Shown: positions 8,881 to 17,319 of the stretch, one piece after another
How positions within the stretch are numbered: position 1 is the first letter of the stretch
Layout: the number at the start of each line of letters is the position of its first letter
NCBI RefSeq assembly: GCF_964019545.1
Contig: NZ_OZ026451.1
Span: 1,483,001 to 1,547,000, forward strand
Direction: 5' to 3'
Source of the DNA: Rickettsiella endosymbiont of Xylota segnis
GTDB taxonomy: Bacteria; Pseudomonadota; Gammaproteobacteria; Diplorickettsiales; Diplorickettsiaceae
Length of the DNA stretch: 64,000 nucleotides
The notes under the pieces: model-generated
Databases searched by the model: none
The model's input: only the letters and a program-made list of their open reading frames with translations
Told to the model about the DNA's origin: nothing
Position numbers and translations under genes: made by a program

Positions 8881-10140
8881 TTAAACAACGAAATCCCCTA
8901 GCTTTTTCTTAACTTTTACCTTTTTCAACTGTATATAATTTGGTAAACCTTTTTGATACGGAGGATAATCTTCCCCCTGAATTAATGGCAGCAGATAATC
9001 ACGACAACGCTGAGTAATATGAAAACCATCTTTAGTGATATAGGATCTGGGTAATTTTTTCTCTTTATTGGCAACAGTAGCTAATGTTGTCTCACCTATG
9101 GACCATCGATAGCGCTTTCCGCTTGCTCTAACGATAGTAGGCATGACTGCATTTTTTCCTTTGATAGCAAATTCAACCGCCGCTTTACCTAAAGCATAGG
9201 CTTGTTTGACATCCACTTCAGCAGCGATATGCCGTGCAGAACGTTGCAAATAGTCGGGTAATGCCCAGTGATATTTATAGCCTAATTTTGTTTTAATTAA
9301 TTGTGCGATAACTGGAGCCGCGCCACCTAACTGCTTATGACCAAAAGCATCGGTGGTACCCGCTTCAGCTAAAAATTTTTGCGTAGATCCTCTAATGCCT
9401 TCTGCCACAACGATAACGCAATAACCCCATTTTTTTACTGTTTTATCCACTTCCTTTAAAAATGGAGCTTCGTTAAAAATTATTTCAGGAAATAAAATAA
9501 TATGCGGTGCATCTCCTTTTTTTTGCATAGCCAAACCACTTGCTGCTGCTATCCAACCCGTATGTCGACCCATGACTTCCATAATGAATACTTTAGTTGA
9601 AGTTGCATACATCGAAGCAACATCTAAACTGGCTTCTAATGTAGAAATAGCCACATATTTTGCAACTGAACCAAAACCAGGACAGTTATCGGTGATAGGC
9701 AGATCATTATCAACAGTTTTGGGAATACCTATGCAAGTTAACGGGTAATTTAGCTTTTGGCTAAGCAAATAAATTTTATGGGCAGTATCCTGTGAATCCC
9801 CGCCCCCATTATAAAAAAAATAACCAATGTCGTGCGCCTTAAAAACTTCTAATAAACGTTCATATTCCGCACGATTGTCCTCTAGGCTTTTTAATTTATA
9901 TCGACAAGAGCCAAAGGCTCCTCCGGGCGTATAACGTAACCCGGCAATTGTTTTATTGCTTTCTTTGCTGGTATCAATTAAATCCTCTGTTAAAGCACCT
10001 ATAATGCCATTACAACCAGCATAAACCTTCCCAATTTTATTTTTATATTGTCTAGCGGTTTCGATTAGACCACACGCTGTGGCATTAATAACTGCCGTTA
10101 CGCCGCCTGATTGCGCATAAAACACATTTTTCTTTGACAT
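8881..10140 (-). CDS. pfp: Pyrophosphate-dependent 6-phosphofructokinase
   Basis: Reversibly phosphorylates fructose 6-phosphate to the 1,6-bisphosphate using PPi in place of ATP, serving glycolysis and gluconeogenesis. The PFK fold motifs are clear: GGGDSQDTA in the phosphate-donor loop, PKTVDNDLP (a Lys here is typical of PPi enzymes) and MEVMGRHTGW. At 419 residues it fits PPi-type family members. The Asp and Lys pair at the two donor-site positions argues against an ATP enzyme. It is a single gene with its own terminator and is divergent from mpl. Confidence 0.88.
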   Translation of the reverse strand: MSKKNVFYAQSGGVTAVINATACGLIETARQYKNKIGKVYAGCNGIIGALTEDLIDTSKESNKTIAGLRYTPGGAFGSCRYKLKSLEDNRAEYERLLEVFKAHDIGYFFYNGGGDSQDTAHKIYLLSQKLNYPLTCIGIPKTVDNDLPITDNCPGFGSVAKYVAISTLEASLDVASMYATSTKVFIMEVMGRHTGWIAAASGLAMQKKGDAPHIILFPEIIFNEAPFLKEVDKTVKKWGYCVIVVAEGIRGSTQKFLAEAGTTDAFGHKQLGGAAPVIAQLIKTKLGYKYHWALPDYLQRSARHIAAEVDVKQAYALGKAAVEFAIKGKNAVMPTIVRASGKRYRWSIGETTLATVANKEKKLPRSYITKDGFHITQRCRDYLLPLIQGEDYPPYQKGLPNYIQLKKVKVKKKLGDFVV

Positions 10141-10171
10141 CCTGCTTATTCTCCAGGTAACTTAAAGTTGA

Positions 10172-10267
10172 ATACACTCACAGTAATTGAATTTTTGGCA
10201 AATGTCGTGAAGAGGATTGTGAGTTGCGCAGCACACAGGCAAAAATTCAAATATAAAGAGTATAATA
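10172..10267 (+). repeat. Dispersed TATACTC/GAGTATA element, copy A
   Basis: Begins ATACACTCAC and ends AAAGAGTATA. The interior AAGAGGATTGTGAGTTGCGC...CAGGCAAAAATTCAA is recognisably the same as in the copies at 14523-14588 (inverted), 30476-30574, 47322-47444 (inverted) and 60826-60915. It lies between the divergent genes pfp and mpl, and its right end runs into the putative -10 box of mpl. Confidence 0.7.
10261..10266 (+). promoter_or_regulatory. Putative -10 box for mpl
   Basis: TATAAT starts in the last bases of repeat copy A, 34 bp before the mpl ATG. At 17-bp spacing the -35 hexamer would be GGCAAA (10238-10243), which is weak. The call rests on the perfect -10 match and its position. 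Confidence 0.45.
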
Positions 10268-10300
10268 TACTTGAAACATTCACACTTTTTCTAGAGTAGC

Positions 10301-11668
10301 ATGCGACTTCATATTTTAGGCATTTGTGGTACATTCATGGCGGGCATTGCTTTAATAGCCAAGCAGAAAAATTTTGCTGTCACAGGCTCTGATGCAAATA
10401 TCTATCCTCCAATGAGTGATCATTTAACCAAGCATAACATTCCGATTTTTGAAGGCTACGACGAAAAAAATCTGTTACCTCACCCCGACTTAGTCATCAT
10501 GGGCAATGCCATGACACGTGGAAACCCATGCGTTGAATACGTTTTAAATCAAAATATTCCCTATATTTCTGGTCCGCAGTGGTTAACGGAAAATGTATTA
10601 CACGAATATCATGTTTTAGCGGTTTCTGGAACACATGGCAAAACCACCGTATCAAGTTTATTAAGTTGGATATTAGAATATGCTGGGTTAAATCCTGGAT
10701 TTTTAATTGGCGGGATTTCCAATAATTTTAAAAATTCTGCGCGTTTAGGCAAAGATTTTTTTGTCATTGAAGCAGACGAATATGACACCGCATTTTTTGA
10801 TAAACGCTCGAAATTTATTCATTATCATCCTAAAACTTTAATTTTAAACAACCTTGAATTTGACCACACAGATATTTTTCCGAATTTAGATGCAATTAAA
10901 ACACAATTTTCTTATTTACTCCGAACAGTACCTAGCCAAGGGTTAATTATCTGTCCTAAAGATGATAAAAATTTACAAAATGTCATTTCATATGGCTGTT
11001 GGACACCCATTGAATATACAGATAATAAAGAAAATAATGATGTAATTTGGCGAACTGCACTTTTAAAAGCAGATGCCAGCCAGTTTACTGTCCATCATAA
11101 AAACATTAAACAAGGCGATGTAAATTGGCAATTAATTGGTAATCATAATGCAGCCAATGCTATTATCGCGATAGCGGCAGCAAATCATGTTGGTGTTAAT
11201 CCCAAAATCGCAATTGCTGCGTTAAATCAATTTCAAGGAGTAAAACGTCGCTTAGAAATTTATAAAAAAATTAATGATATTACCCTTTATGATGATTTTG
11301 CTCATCACCCAACCGCAATTTCCGCGACTTTAGCAGGTTTACGTAAAAAAATTGGTCATAAAAAAAGGATATTAGTCATTTTAGAGGCAGGAACGCATAC
11401 TATGCGTTCTGGGATACATAGAGAAACCCTTGCCCCCTCCTTACAGAATGCTGATAGTGTATGGTTGTTGCGACCCAAACAAGATTGGGATTTAGAGCAA
11501 GCCCTACAAAAGACATCCATTCCTATTTTTATTTGTGATTCCATAGCCGATATTATCCAAAAAGTTGTTAAAGAAACCAGAGCATCTGATCATATTGTTA
11601 TTATGAGTAACAGAGGTTTTGGTAATGTGCATGAAAAATTGGCTCAAGCATTAGAAGCATATGAATAG
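10301..11668 (+). CDS. mpl: UDP-N-acetylmuramate:L-Ala-gamma-D-Glu-meso-DAP ligase
   Basis: Murein-recycling ligase that attaches the recovered tripeptide L-Ala-D-Glu-mDAP to UDP-MurNAc in the cytoplasm. The start HILGICGTFMAG and the ATP loop SGTHGKTT are diagnostic of Mpl rather than MurC, and 455 residues is the normal length. It retains EADEYDTAFF and the C-terminal Mur-ligase domain. The ATG of ribD lies inside its last codons (8-bp overlap), so mpl and ribD are translationally coupled although their pathways differ. Confidence 0.95.
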   Translation: MRLHILGICGTFMAGIALIAKQKNFAVTGSDANIYPPMSDHLTKHNIPIFEGYDEKNLLPHPDLVIMGNAMTRGNPCVEYVLNQNIPYISGPQWLTENVLHEYHVLAVSGTHGKTTVSSLLSWILEYAGLNPGFLIGGISNNFKNSARLGKDFFVIEADEYDTAFFDKRSKFIHYHPKTLILNNLEFDHTDIFPNLDAIKTQFSYLLRTVPSQGLIICPKDDKNLQNVISYGCWTPIEYTDNKENNDVIWRTALLKADASQFTVHHKNIKQGDVNWQLIGNHNAANAIIAIAAANHVGVNPKIAIAALNQFQGVKRRLEIYKKINDITLYDDFAHHPTAISATLAGLRKKIGHKKRILVILEAGTHTMRSGIHRETLAPSLQNADSVWLLRPKQDWDLEQALQKTSIPIFICDSIADIIQKVVKETRASDHIVIMSNRGFGNVHEKLAQALEAYE

Positions 11669-12743
11669 CTCCGCGACTGACTATCTCAAAACAGCATTAA
11701 CATTAGCAGAAATACAAAAAGGATTTTGTGCGCCAAACCCTTGTGTTGGAGCTATCTTAGTTAAAAATGATCGGATTATTGCTAAGGGTTATCATCAAGC
11801 AAGTGGTTTTCCTCATGCTGAAGTGGATGCTATCAATAAAGTTGATGCTTCTCTCGTTCAAGACGCAACATTGTATGTCACTTTACAACCGTGTTGTCAT
11901 ACTGCCAAAAAAACTCCTCCTTGCACAGATCTGATTATAAAAAGCGGCATCCTAAAAGTTGTTTATGGCTTTCGAGACCCTAATCCAGCTGTAAACAGTT
12001 GTGCTGATAAAATATTACAGGATGCTGGGATTGAATGCATTCACCATCCGCTTGAGCTTATCGATAATTTTTATGTTAGTTATGCCTTTTGGTGGAAACA
12101 TAAAAGACCATTTACTACTGCGAAATTAGCCATGAGTTTAGATGGGAAGATTGCCGGAGAAAATGGAAAAAGAGTTCAATTAACCGGAGATATCGCACAA
12201 CAATTTACTCATCAACAACGTAAACATACAGATGCTATTTTAACTACAGCTAAAACTATTTCATTAGATAACCCATTTCTAAATTGCCGTATCGACGGCA
12301 ATACCTGCAAAAAACCTCTTTACATTTTAGATAATCATCTCAGCACACCTATTTCTGCAAACATTTTTAATTCCGCAGAACCAATAACAATTTTTCATAA
12401 CATTTCAGTAAATAAGAAAGAACAAAATCGATTTGGAAAATATGATATTCGTTTCTTTCCAATAAAAAGTAATACTAATGATCTTGATTTACTAGAAATA
12501 CTTAAAAAAATCGGCCAAGATGGGATAATGGATCTTTGGATAGAAGCTGGGGGCAAAAATTTTCAATCTTTTGTCCAAAATAATTTATTACAACATGCTT
12601 TTATTTATGTAGCGCCCATATGGCTTGGGGGAAACACTCAATCAGCTTTTACTTCACCCGAACCTTTAAAAGGGGCACTATTGATTGATTCAATTATTTT
12701 AGGCAAGGATACTTGTTTTGAGTTTAAATGGAGGGAACATTAG
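11661..12743 (+). CDS. ribD: Bifunctional pyrimidine deaminase/reductase
   Basis: Carries out the deaminase and reductase steps of riboflavin synthesis. The N-terminal zinc deaminase domain has HAEVDAI and the PCCHTAKKTPPC zinc motif. The C-terminal domain, from about residue 150, starts TAKLAMSLDGKIA, typical of the NADPH-dependent RibD reductase. Its 360 residues are normal. It overlaps mpl by 8 bp and lies 48 bp before ribBA. In many gammaproteobacteria ribE (riboflavin synthase) lies between ribD and ribBA, but there is no room for it here. Confidence 0.95.
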   Translation: MNSSATDYLKTALTLAEIQKGFCAPNPCVGAILVKNDRIIAKGYHQASGFPHAEVDAINKVDASLVQDATLYVTLQPCCHTAKKTPPCTDLIIKSGILKVVYGFRDPNPAVNSCADKILQDAGIECIHHPLELIDNFYVSYAFWWKHKRPFTTAKLAMSLDGKIAGENGKRVQLTGDIAQQFTHQQRKHTDAILTTAKTISLDNPFLNCRIDGNTCKKPLYILDNHLSTPISANIFNSAEPITIFHNISVNKKEQNRFGKYDIRFFPIKSNTNDLDLLEILKKIGQDGIMDLWIEAGGKNFQSFVQNNLLQHAFIYVAPIWLGGNTQSAFTSPEPLKGALLIDSIILGKDTCFEFKWREH

Positions 12744-12791
12744 GCGTATAATACTGTCTCAATCAGCAATATAACAAAACAGATACCGATA

Positions 12792-14009
12792 ATGAAAACC
12801 TCTACATCCCCCTTCCCCACCATCACACGCGCTTTAGAAGACTTGCGCCAAGGTAAGATGATCGTTCTATTCGATCATGAAAATCGTGAAAATGAAGGTG
12901 ACTTGGTCTTAGCCGCTGAAATGGTAACCCCAGAAGCCATAAACTTCATGGCTCAATATGCCCGTGGATTAATCTGCTTAGCTTTAGTTGAAGAAGATAT
13001 CAAGCGTTTACAAATCCCAATGATGGTAGAGCAGTCTACCAACCCTTTTAATACGGCTTTTACTGTCTCTATAGAAGCGGCAAAAGGCGTTACAACCGGC
13101 ATTTCCGCCGCAGACCGAGCTCATACCATACAAGTTGCTGTTAACCCACAAAGTGGCCCTCATGATATTGTCATGCCCGGCCATATTTTTCCGTTACGTG
13201 CCCGAAAAGGCGGTGTTCTAGAGCGTATGGGGCAAACTGAAGGAAGTACGGATTTAACCCGTTTAGCGGGCTTAAAATCCGCGGCTGTTATCTGCGAAAT
13301 CATGAACCCCGATGGAAGCATGGCTCGATTCTCTGATTTAGAAAAATTCGCCAAACAACATCAACTCAGCTTATTATCGATACGAGATTTGATCCAATAC
13401 CGTTTACAAACTGAATCTTTAGTCCAAGAAATCGCTTCTATTCGCCTACCCACCGAAGAATATGGGGATTTGACTATCAAACTGTTTGAAAGTTGTATGG
13501 ACAAACATCACCATTTAGCAATCATTAAGGAAAAGTCGGATGCATCCGCTGAACCCACTTTAGTACGTATTCATTCAGAATGCTTCACTGGCGATCTATT
13601 TGGTTCTATTCGCTGTGATTGTGGTTGGCAGTTACATGAATCCTTAACCCAAATCAGTCAACAAGGAGGTGTATTGCTTTATTTACGCCAAGAAGGTCGA
13701 GGTATTGGTTTATTAAATAAACTTAAAGCTTATGCTTTACAAGACCAAGGTCTTGATACTGTCGAAGCAAATCAAAAATTAGGTTTTGGCAGTGATGATC
13801 GTAATTATTGGATAGGCGCGCAAATGCTGCAAAACCTTAAAATATTGCAAGTAAGGTTACTCACCAATAATCCACAAAAAATTGTTGATTTAGAACAATA
13901 TGGAATTGAAGTTGTTCAACGCATTCCATTAATCGCAAAACCTAACGCAACAAACCTTGCCTATCTAAAAACTAAACAAACCAAACTCGGACATCTACTC
14001 AATCTATAA
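12792..14009 (+). CDS. ribBA: Bifunctional DHBP synthase / GTP cyclohydrolase II
   Basis: The N-terminal half (about residues 1-205) makes 3,4-dihydroxy-2-butanone 4-phosphate from ribulose 5-phosphate, with the acidic motif DHENRENEGDLV. The C-terminal half opens GTP, with the zinc cysteines in ECFTGDLFGSIRCDCG and the loop LRQEGRGIGL. Both active sites look intact, unlike in some fused proteins where the second domain has decayed. Length 405. It is 14 bp upstream of ribH, which has a strong AAAGGAG ribosome site. Confidence 0.95.
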   Translation: MKTSTSPFPTITRALEDLRQGKMIVLFDHENRENEGDLVLAAEMVTPEAINFMAQYARGLICLALVEEDIKRLQIPMMVEQSTNPFNTAFTVSIEAAKGVTTGISAADRAHTIQVAVNPQSGPHDIVMPGHIFPLRARKGGVLERMGQTEGSTDLTRLAGLKSAAVICEIMNPDGSMARFSDLEKFAKQHQLSLLSIRDLIQYRLQTESLVQEIASIRLPTEEYGDLTIKLFESCMDKHHHLAIIKEKSDASAEPTLVRIHSECFTGDLFGSIRCDCGWQLHESLTQISQQGGVLLYLRQEGRGIGLLNKLKAYALQDQGLDTVEANQKLGFGSDDRNYWIGAQMLQNLKILQVRLLTNNPQKIVDLEQYGIEVVQRIPLIAKPNATNLAYLKTKQTKLGHLLNL

Positions 14010-14023
14010 AAAAGGAGCATCCT

Positions 14024-14521
14024 ATGCAAAAAATAAAAGAAATCATTGCTAAACCTTTACATTTCAATCAACCGACTGATGAATTTAATATTGCTATTGT
14101 AGTCAGTCGCTTTAATCAAAATATCACCGAAGAATTACTAAATGGGGCCTTACAAAGATTAAAAGAATTAAATTTTCCTGAACAACACATCACTATCGTC
14201 AGAGTTCCTGGAGCGGTAGAAATTGGACTTACTGCTCAACAAATAGCCATTTCAGATGAAAATTGTTTGGCTATTATTTGTTTGGGAGCTGTTATACGAG
14301 GCGAAACCGATCACTATGATTATGTTTGCCAACAAGTGAGTTATGCTTGCCAAAAAGTTGCTTTACAAGAATCTATACCTGTCATTTTTGGTGTATTAAC
14401 CACTGACAGTGAAGAACAAGCGCTTGCGCGCATAGGCGGAAAAGGATGTCACAAAGGGCGAGATGCAGTCGATGCGGCAATGGAAATGATTTCGGTACTT
14501 GAACAAGTCGAAGCAGAATAA
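14024..14521 (+). CDS. ribH: 6,7-dimethyl-8-ribityllumazine synthase
   Basis: Condenses DHBP with the ribitylaminopyrimidine to give lumazine, the substrate of riboflavin synthase. Family motifs are the N-terminal VVSRFNQNITEELL, the VRVPGAVEI substrate loop, GAVIRGETDHYDYV and GVLTTDSEEQALAR. Its 165 residues are normal. It is the last gene of ribD-ribBA-ribH; nusB, a frequent next neighbour in gammaproteobacteria, is absent and a repeat element follows. Confidence 0.95.
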   Translation: MQKIKEIIAKPLHFNQPTDEFNIAIVVSRFNQNITEELLNGALQRLKELNFPEQHITIVRVPGAVEIGLTAQQIAISDENCLAIICLGAVIRGETDHYDYVCQQVSYACQKVALQESIPVIFGVLTTDSEEQALARIGGKGCHKGRDAVDAAMEMISVLEQVEAE

Positions 14522-14522
14522 A

Positions 14523-14588
14523 TATACTCACCACAATTGAATTTTTTGTCTGCGTTGTCGCTCAATTTGCCATCATCATGTGAGTATA
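14523..14588. repeat. Dispersed TATACTC/GAGTATA element, copy B
   Basis: Perfect 9-bp terminal inverted repeats TATACTCAC (14523-14531) and GTGAGTATA (14580-14588) enclose a core that, on the reverse strand, reads AAATTGAGCGACAACGCAGA, matching copies A and E. It lies between the convergent genes ribH and fpr, so it may also act as a transcription stop. Confidence 0.75.
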
Positions 14589-14628
14589 AACTCATTTGTA
14601 TATTTAGCAGGTATTTTATAGTTGCTGA

Positions 14629-15372
14629 TCAATTAGAAGAAATATACTTTTCGCGCCGAATAATTTCTGTAGGAAAGGCATAACTTTTAACTAATAGCGT
14701 AAAAACCTCATCCACCATATTGGGATTACCGCACAAATAGACAATATCTTGTTTAGGATTTGGTTTTATTTCACTAAAAGCATTTAATACATAACCAGAA
14801 TGCTCAAAAGTTAATGCCTCTTGCAATTTAACCCGACTGTAATAAGCATGAAACTCAAACCATTGATTTTTTTCTGCAAACTCAATAAATTCATCACGAT
14901 ACAGCAGATCTTCAGGCCTACGCACACCAAATAACAATATAACCTTAAAACAGGGTCGCAATTTAAATCGCTGTTCTAATTCAGCTAACATCGTCCTGTA
15001 AGGGGTAACACCCGTACCTGTTGCTACCAAAATATAACGCTCCGGCATTTCATCGCGCAGAATAAGCCGACCAAAAGGACCAGTCGCTGCTAATCTATCT
15101 CCAGGTTTTAATGTGAATAACAACTCACTTGCCGTACCTGCGGGGACATAAGAAGCTGCAAATTCAATTTTATTAGTCTCTTGATAAGTTTTATTGGCGA
15201 TACTATAACTACGGCGCAGTACTTTTTCTGCCGTAGGTATATGCAAAGTAATAAATTGTCCTGGGATGAACTCAAACCCCCCCCCCTCTTCATAGCGAAA
15301 AGTGAAGTGTTTGACGTCGGGAGCAATCTGCTTACTCGTCTCGAGGATTAGATGAAATTCTTTTCGTAACAT
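14629..15372 (-). CDS. fpr: Ferredoxin/flavodoxin-NADP+ reductase
   Basis: FAD enzyme passing electrons between NADPH and ferredoxin or flavodoxin in the cytosol. The FAD-binding segment RRSYSIAN, the NADP loop LVATGTGVTPYRTM and YLCGNPNMVDEV are clear, and 247 residues is normal for the bacterial Fpr. Codons 29-32 contain a run of ten G on the coding strand (C10 at 15277-15286), encoding Glu-Gly-Gly-Gly; such a tract could slip and cause a frameshift close to the start. The current reading frame is intact. Confidence 0.93.
   Translation of the reverse strand: MLRKEFHLILETSKQIAPDVKHFTFRYEEGGGFEFIPGQFITLHIPTAEKVLRRSYSIANKTYQETNKIEFAASYVPAGTASELLFTLKPGDRLAATGPFGRLILRDEMPERYILVATGTGVTPYRTMLAELEQRFKLRPCFKVILLFGVRRPEDLLYRDEFIEFAEKNQWFEFHAYYSRVKLQEALTFEHSGYVLNAFSEIKPNPKQDIVYLCGNPNMVDEVFTLLVKSYAFPTEIIRREKYISSN
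15277..15286 (-). repeat. G10 homopolymer inside fpr
   Basis: Ten consecutive C on the plus strand, which is G10 in the fpr coding strand at codons 29-32. It is by far the longest G/C homopolymer noticed in this AT-rich window. Tracts of this length are known slippage sites in other bacteria. Confidence 0.9.
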
Positions 15373-15436
15373 AATCTGCGTAGTCTAATCAGCTAGACTG
15401 GTTTCGTCAAAATATTTGTCCATTAAAGCTAAGCTT

Positions 15437-17218
15437 TTAACTGCAAGAATGGCTTCGAAAATTAAGAAACTCATCTGGTGATTCTGCTGATTTCGCTGGA
15501 AGCTTTTTAGGACTGACTCTTTCGGAGATAGCCATGTCATCTAACCAAACTCGCGATTGTTTAATTGCATAGTTACTTTTAAAAAAAGGATCGAACATTG
15601 TCTCTAGTAAAAAATGTACGATTACAGAAGGGTGTAAATCATCCCAAAATATGTTTTGCTGATTGGGGAAATTTTTCTTTATTGCTAATAATACCGAAGC
15701 ATAAATATCGGTAAGTTGAATTTTTTCTTTAAATTTGTCTGCATAAGCTTGTATAGCATATTGAACTATATGAGTCGTCCAAGAAGCATGTTTATCTTCC
15801 ATGCCAATCACTTGGCTTATTCCGTCCTTTAAAGGGTGTTGCTTAAGTTTTTCTTGCAGCTCGATTTTCTCTTGCTTAGACAGGGTAAAGTTTGCAACGC
15901 GAGCAATTTTAGTTTTACTAATTTCCTGCTCTATCAGTTTTCCATCTTTAACATAATAACAACAAAATTGCGAAGTAGATTCTTCCTTTTCATTGTATTC
16001 TTGGTTAATTTCTCTAAGGATGATGGCATTGCCAGATGTTATATTTTTAGAAATACATTCTTTGTCTTGATTTTTATCTAAATAATACACTGCGCAACCA
16101 CTAGTAAATCCGTAAGCCTCAGGATTTTCATCTATCTTGTCAAACACGGCAGCAGCATCAAATATTTTTACGTCCGTATTTATTTCAGCTTTACCCGTTA
16201 ATTTACGAATTAACTTTTCAAGATCAATTACTTTGCCTTCTCTTATCTTTCCAGATTTATTACCGAGTAATTCCTTTTCTGTTTCAGATAGCTCAATATC
16301 TATAGTTATTTCCTTATTCCCCTTCAAAATAAACTGCCCATGATCAACAAAGTAAATTTTCTTAGTACTTCCCGAACCAGTTATAATAATTCCTTTTTCT
16401 TTTATCTCCGTTAGATCCACATCCTCTTCATTATCTGACTGATAGATATCACACAAACTAAAATCAAAATATTGATAGCTTTTAGCCAAATCTCTTAGTC
16501 CCTTATTAAAGGAATCACACGCTTCTTTGGCTTGTTTTCTTGCCTTTTCTGTTTTTTTAGAAAATCTTGGAGTTTTGCTAAAATCAGGTAACGTAAAAAC
16601 TAATATATTCTTTACATAATTTGCATCATTTTTTTGAGAACTCGTTAAAATGTCTATAGTTTTAGCAATTCCTTGTATAGCTCGTTCAGCTCCTTCTTTA
16701 CTGCAATAACCAGCAGTCACTAGATCATTAGCTCCCGCAAAAATAATAGCTAAATCATCAGGATTAAGCTTAACATCCTTTTTTAATTTTGTTGCTTCAT
16801 TTTCTATATTAGTCAACACTATGCTTAGAAGGTACCCTTTAAAAAATTTAATTATATTAAAAATTTTTTCTAAGTAATTATAAGCCATCGCGCCACCTTG
16901 CGCCCTATTTTCAAATTTGAAAAACCCATGAATAGGGGATAAATGTGGATTTTCTAAGGGATTATTAGACTCTCTAGCAAATTCCAGGACTTTTTCAAAA
17001 GCATAATCCCAACCATAACCATTAGTAAATTGTTTATGCGGAGATTTATATAAAAATAAGCTTAATAGGATACCCAGAATTTTTTTCTCATACATTCCAT
17101 ATTTACCTCCTGGATCACTTAGACTATCACCAAAAATATTTACTCCAGTCACTTTTATCTTTGATGGTATATGCTTCAAGGAAGCTATTTTATGCAAAGG
17201 TATTAGATTAGGATTCAT
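15437..17218 (-). CDS. SGNH/GDSL lipase-acyltransferase-like protein, effector candidate
   Basis: All four SGNH blocks are readable: GDSLSDPGGKYG (block I, near residue 31), the Gly in RAQGGAMAYN (II), GANDLVTAGY (III) and DLHPSVIVHF (V, near the C-terminus), so it is probably an active esterase, phospholipase or acyltransferase. The family resembles Legionella PlaA/PlaC and Salmonella SseJ. At 593 residues it is much longer than those; the extra sequence lies between blocks III and V and is rich in Lys, Glu and Ile. No signal peptide is visible, which leaves type IV secretion as an inference. It abuts an IS4-family element in an island between fpr and ribF. Confidence 0.75.
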   Translation of the reverse strand: MNPNLIPLHKIASLKHIPSKIKVTGVNIFGDSLSDPGGKYGMYEKKILGILLSLFLYKSPHKQFTNGYGWDYAFEKVLEFARESNNPLENPHLSPIHGFFKFENRAQGGAMAYNYLEKIFNIIKFFKGYLLSIVLTNIENEATKLKKDVKLNPDDLAIIFAGANDLVTAGYCSKEGAERAIQGIAKTIDILTSSQKNDANYVKNILVFTLPDFSKTPRFSKKTEKARKQAKEACDSFNKGLRDLAKSYQYFDFSLCDIYQSDNEEDVDLTEIKEKGIIITGSGSTKKIYFVDHGQFILKGNKEITIDIELSETEKELLGNKSGKIREGKVIDLEKLIRKLTGKAEINTDVKIFDAAAVFDKIDENPEAYGFTSGCAVYYLDKNQDKECISKNITSGNAIILREINQEYNEKEESTSQFCCYYVKDGKLIEQEISKTKIARVANFTLSKQEKIELQEKLKQHPLKDGISQVIGMEDKHASWTTHIVQYAIQAYADKFKEKIQLTDIYASVLLAIKKNFPNQQNIFWDDLHPSVIVHFLLETMFDPFFKSNYAIKQSRVWLDDMAISERVSPKKLPAKSAESPDEFLNFRSHSCS

Positions 17219-17319
17219 TATTAATTTTATTGTTATTTTTTGAAGAAAATATTATTAGAAATAATACCTTCTAAAAATTAAGGCTATATTAAAACAAAAT
17301 AAAATTTACTGTTTTTTCT

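Noticed and set aside
10268-12791. FMN riboswitch ahead of the rib genes
   Set aside because: ribD overlaps mpl, the ribBA gap is only 48 bp, and the 10268-10300 leader is too short; no RFN-like sequence was seen.
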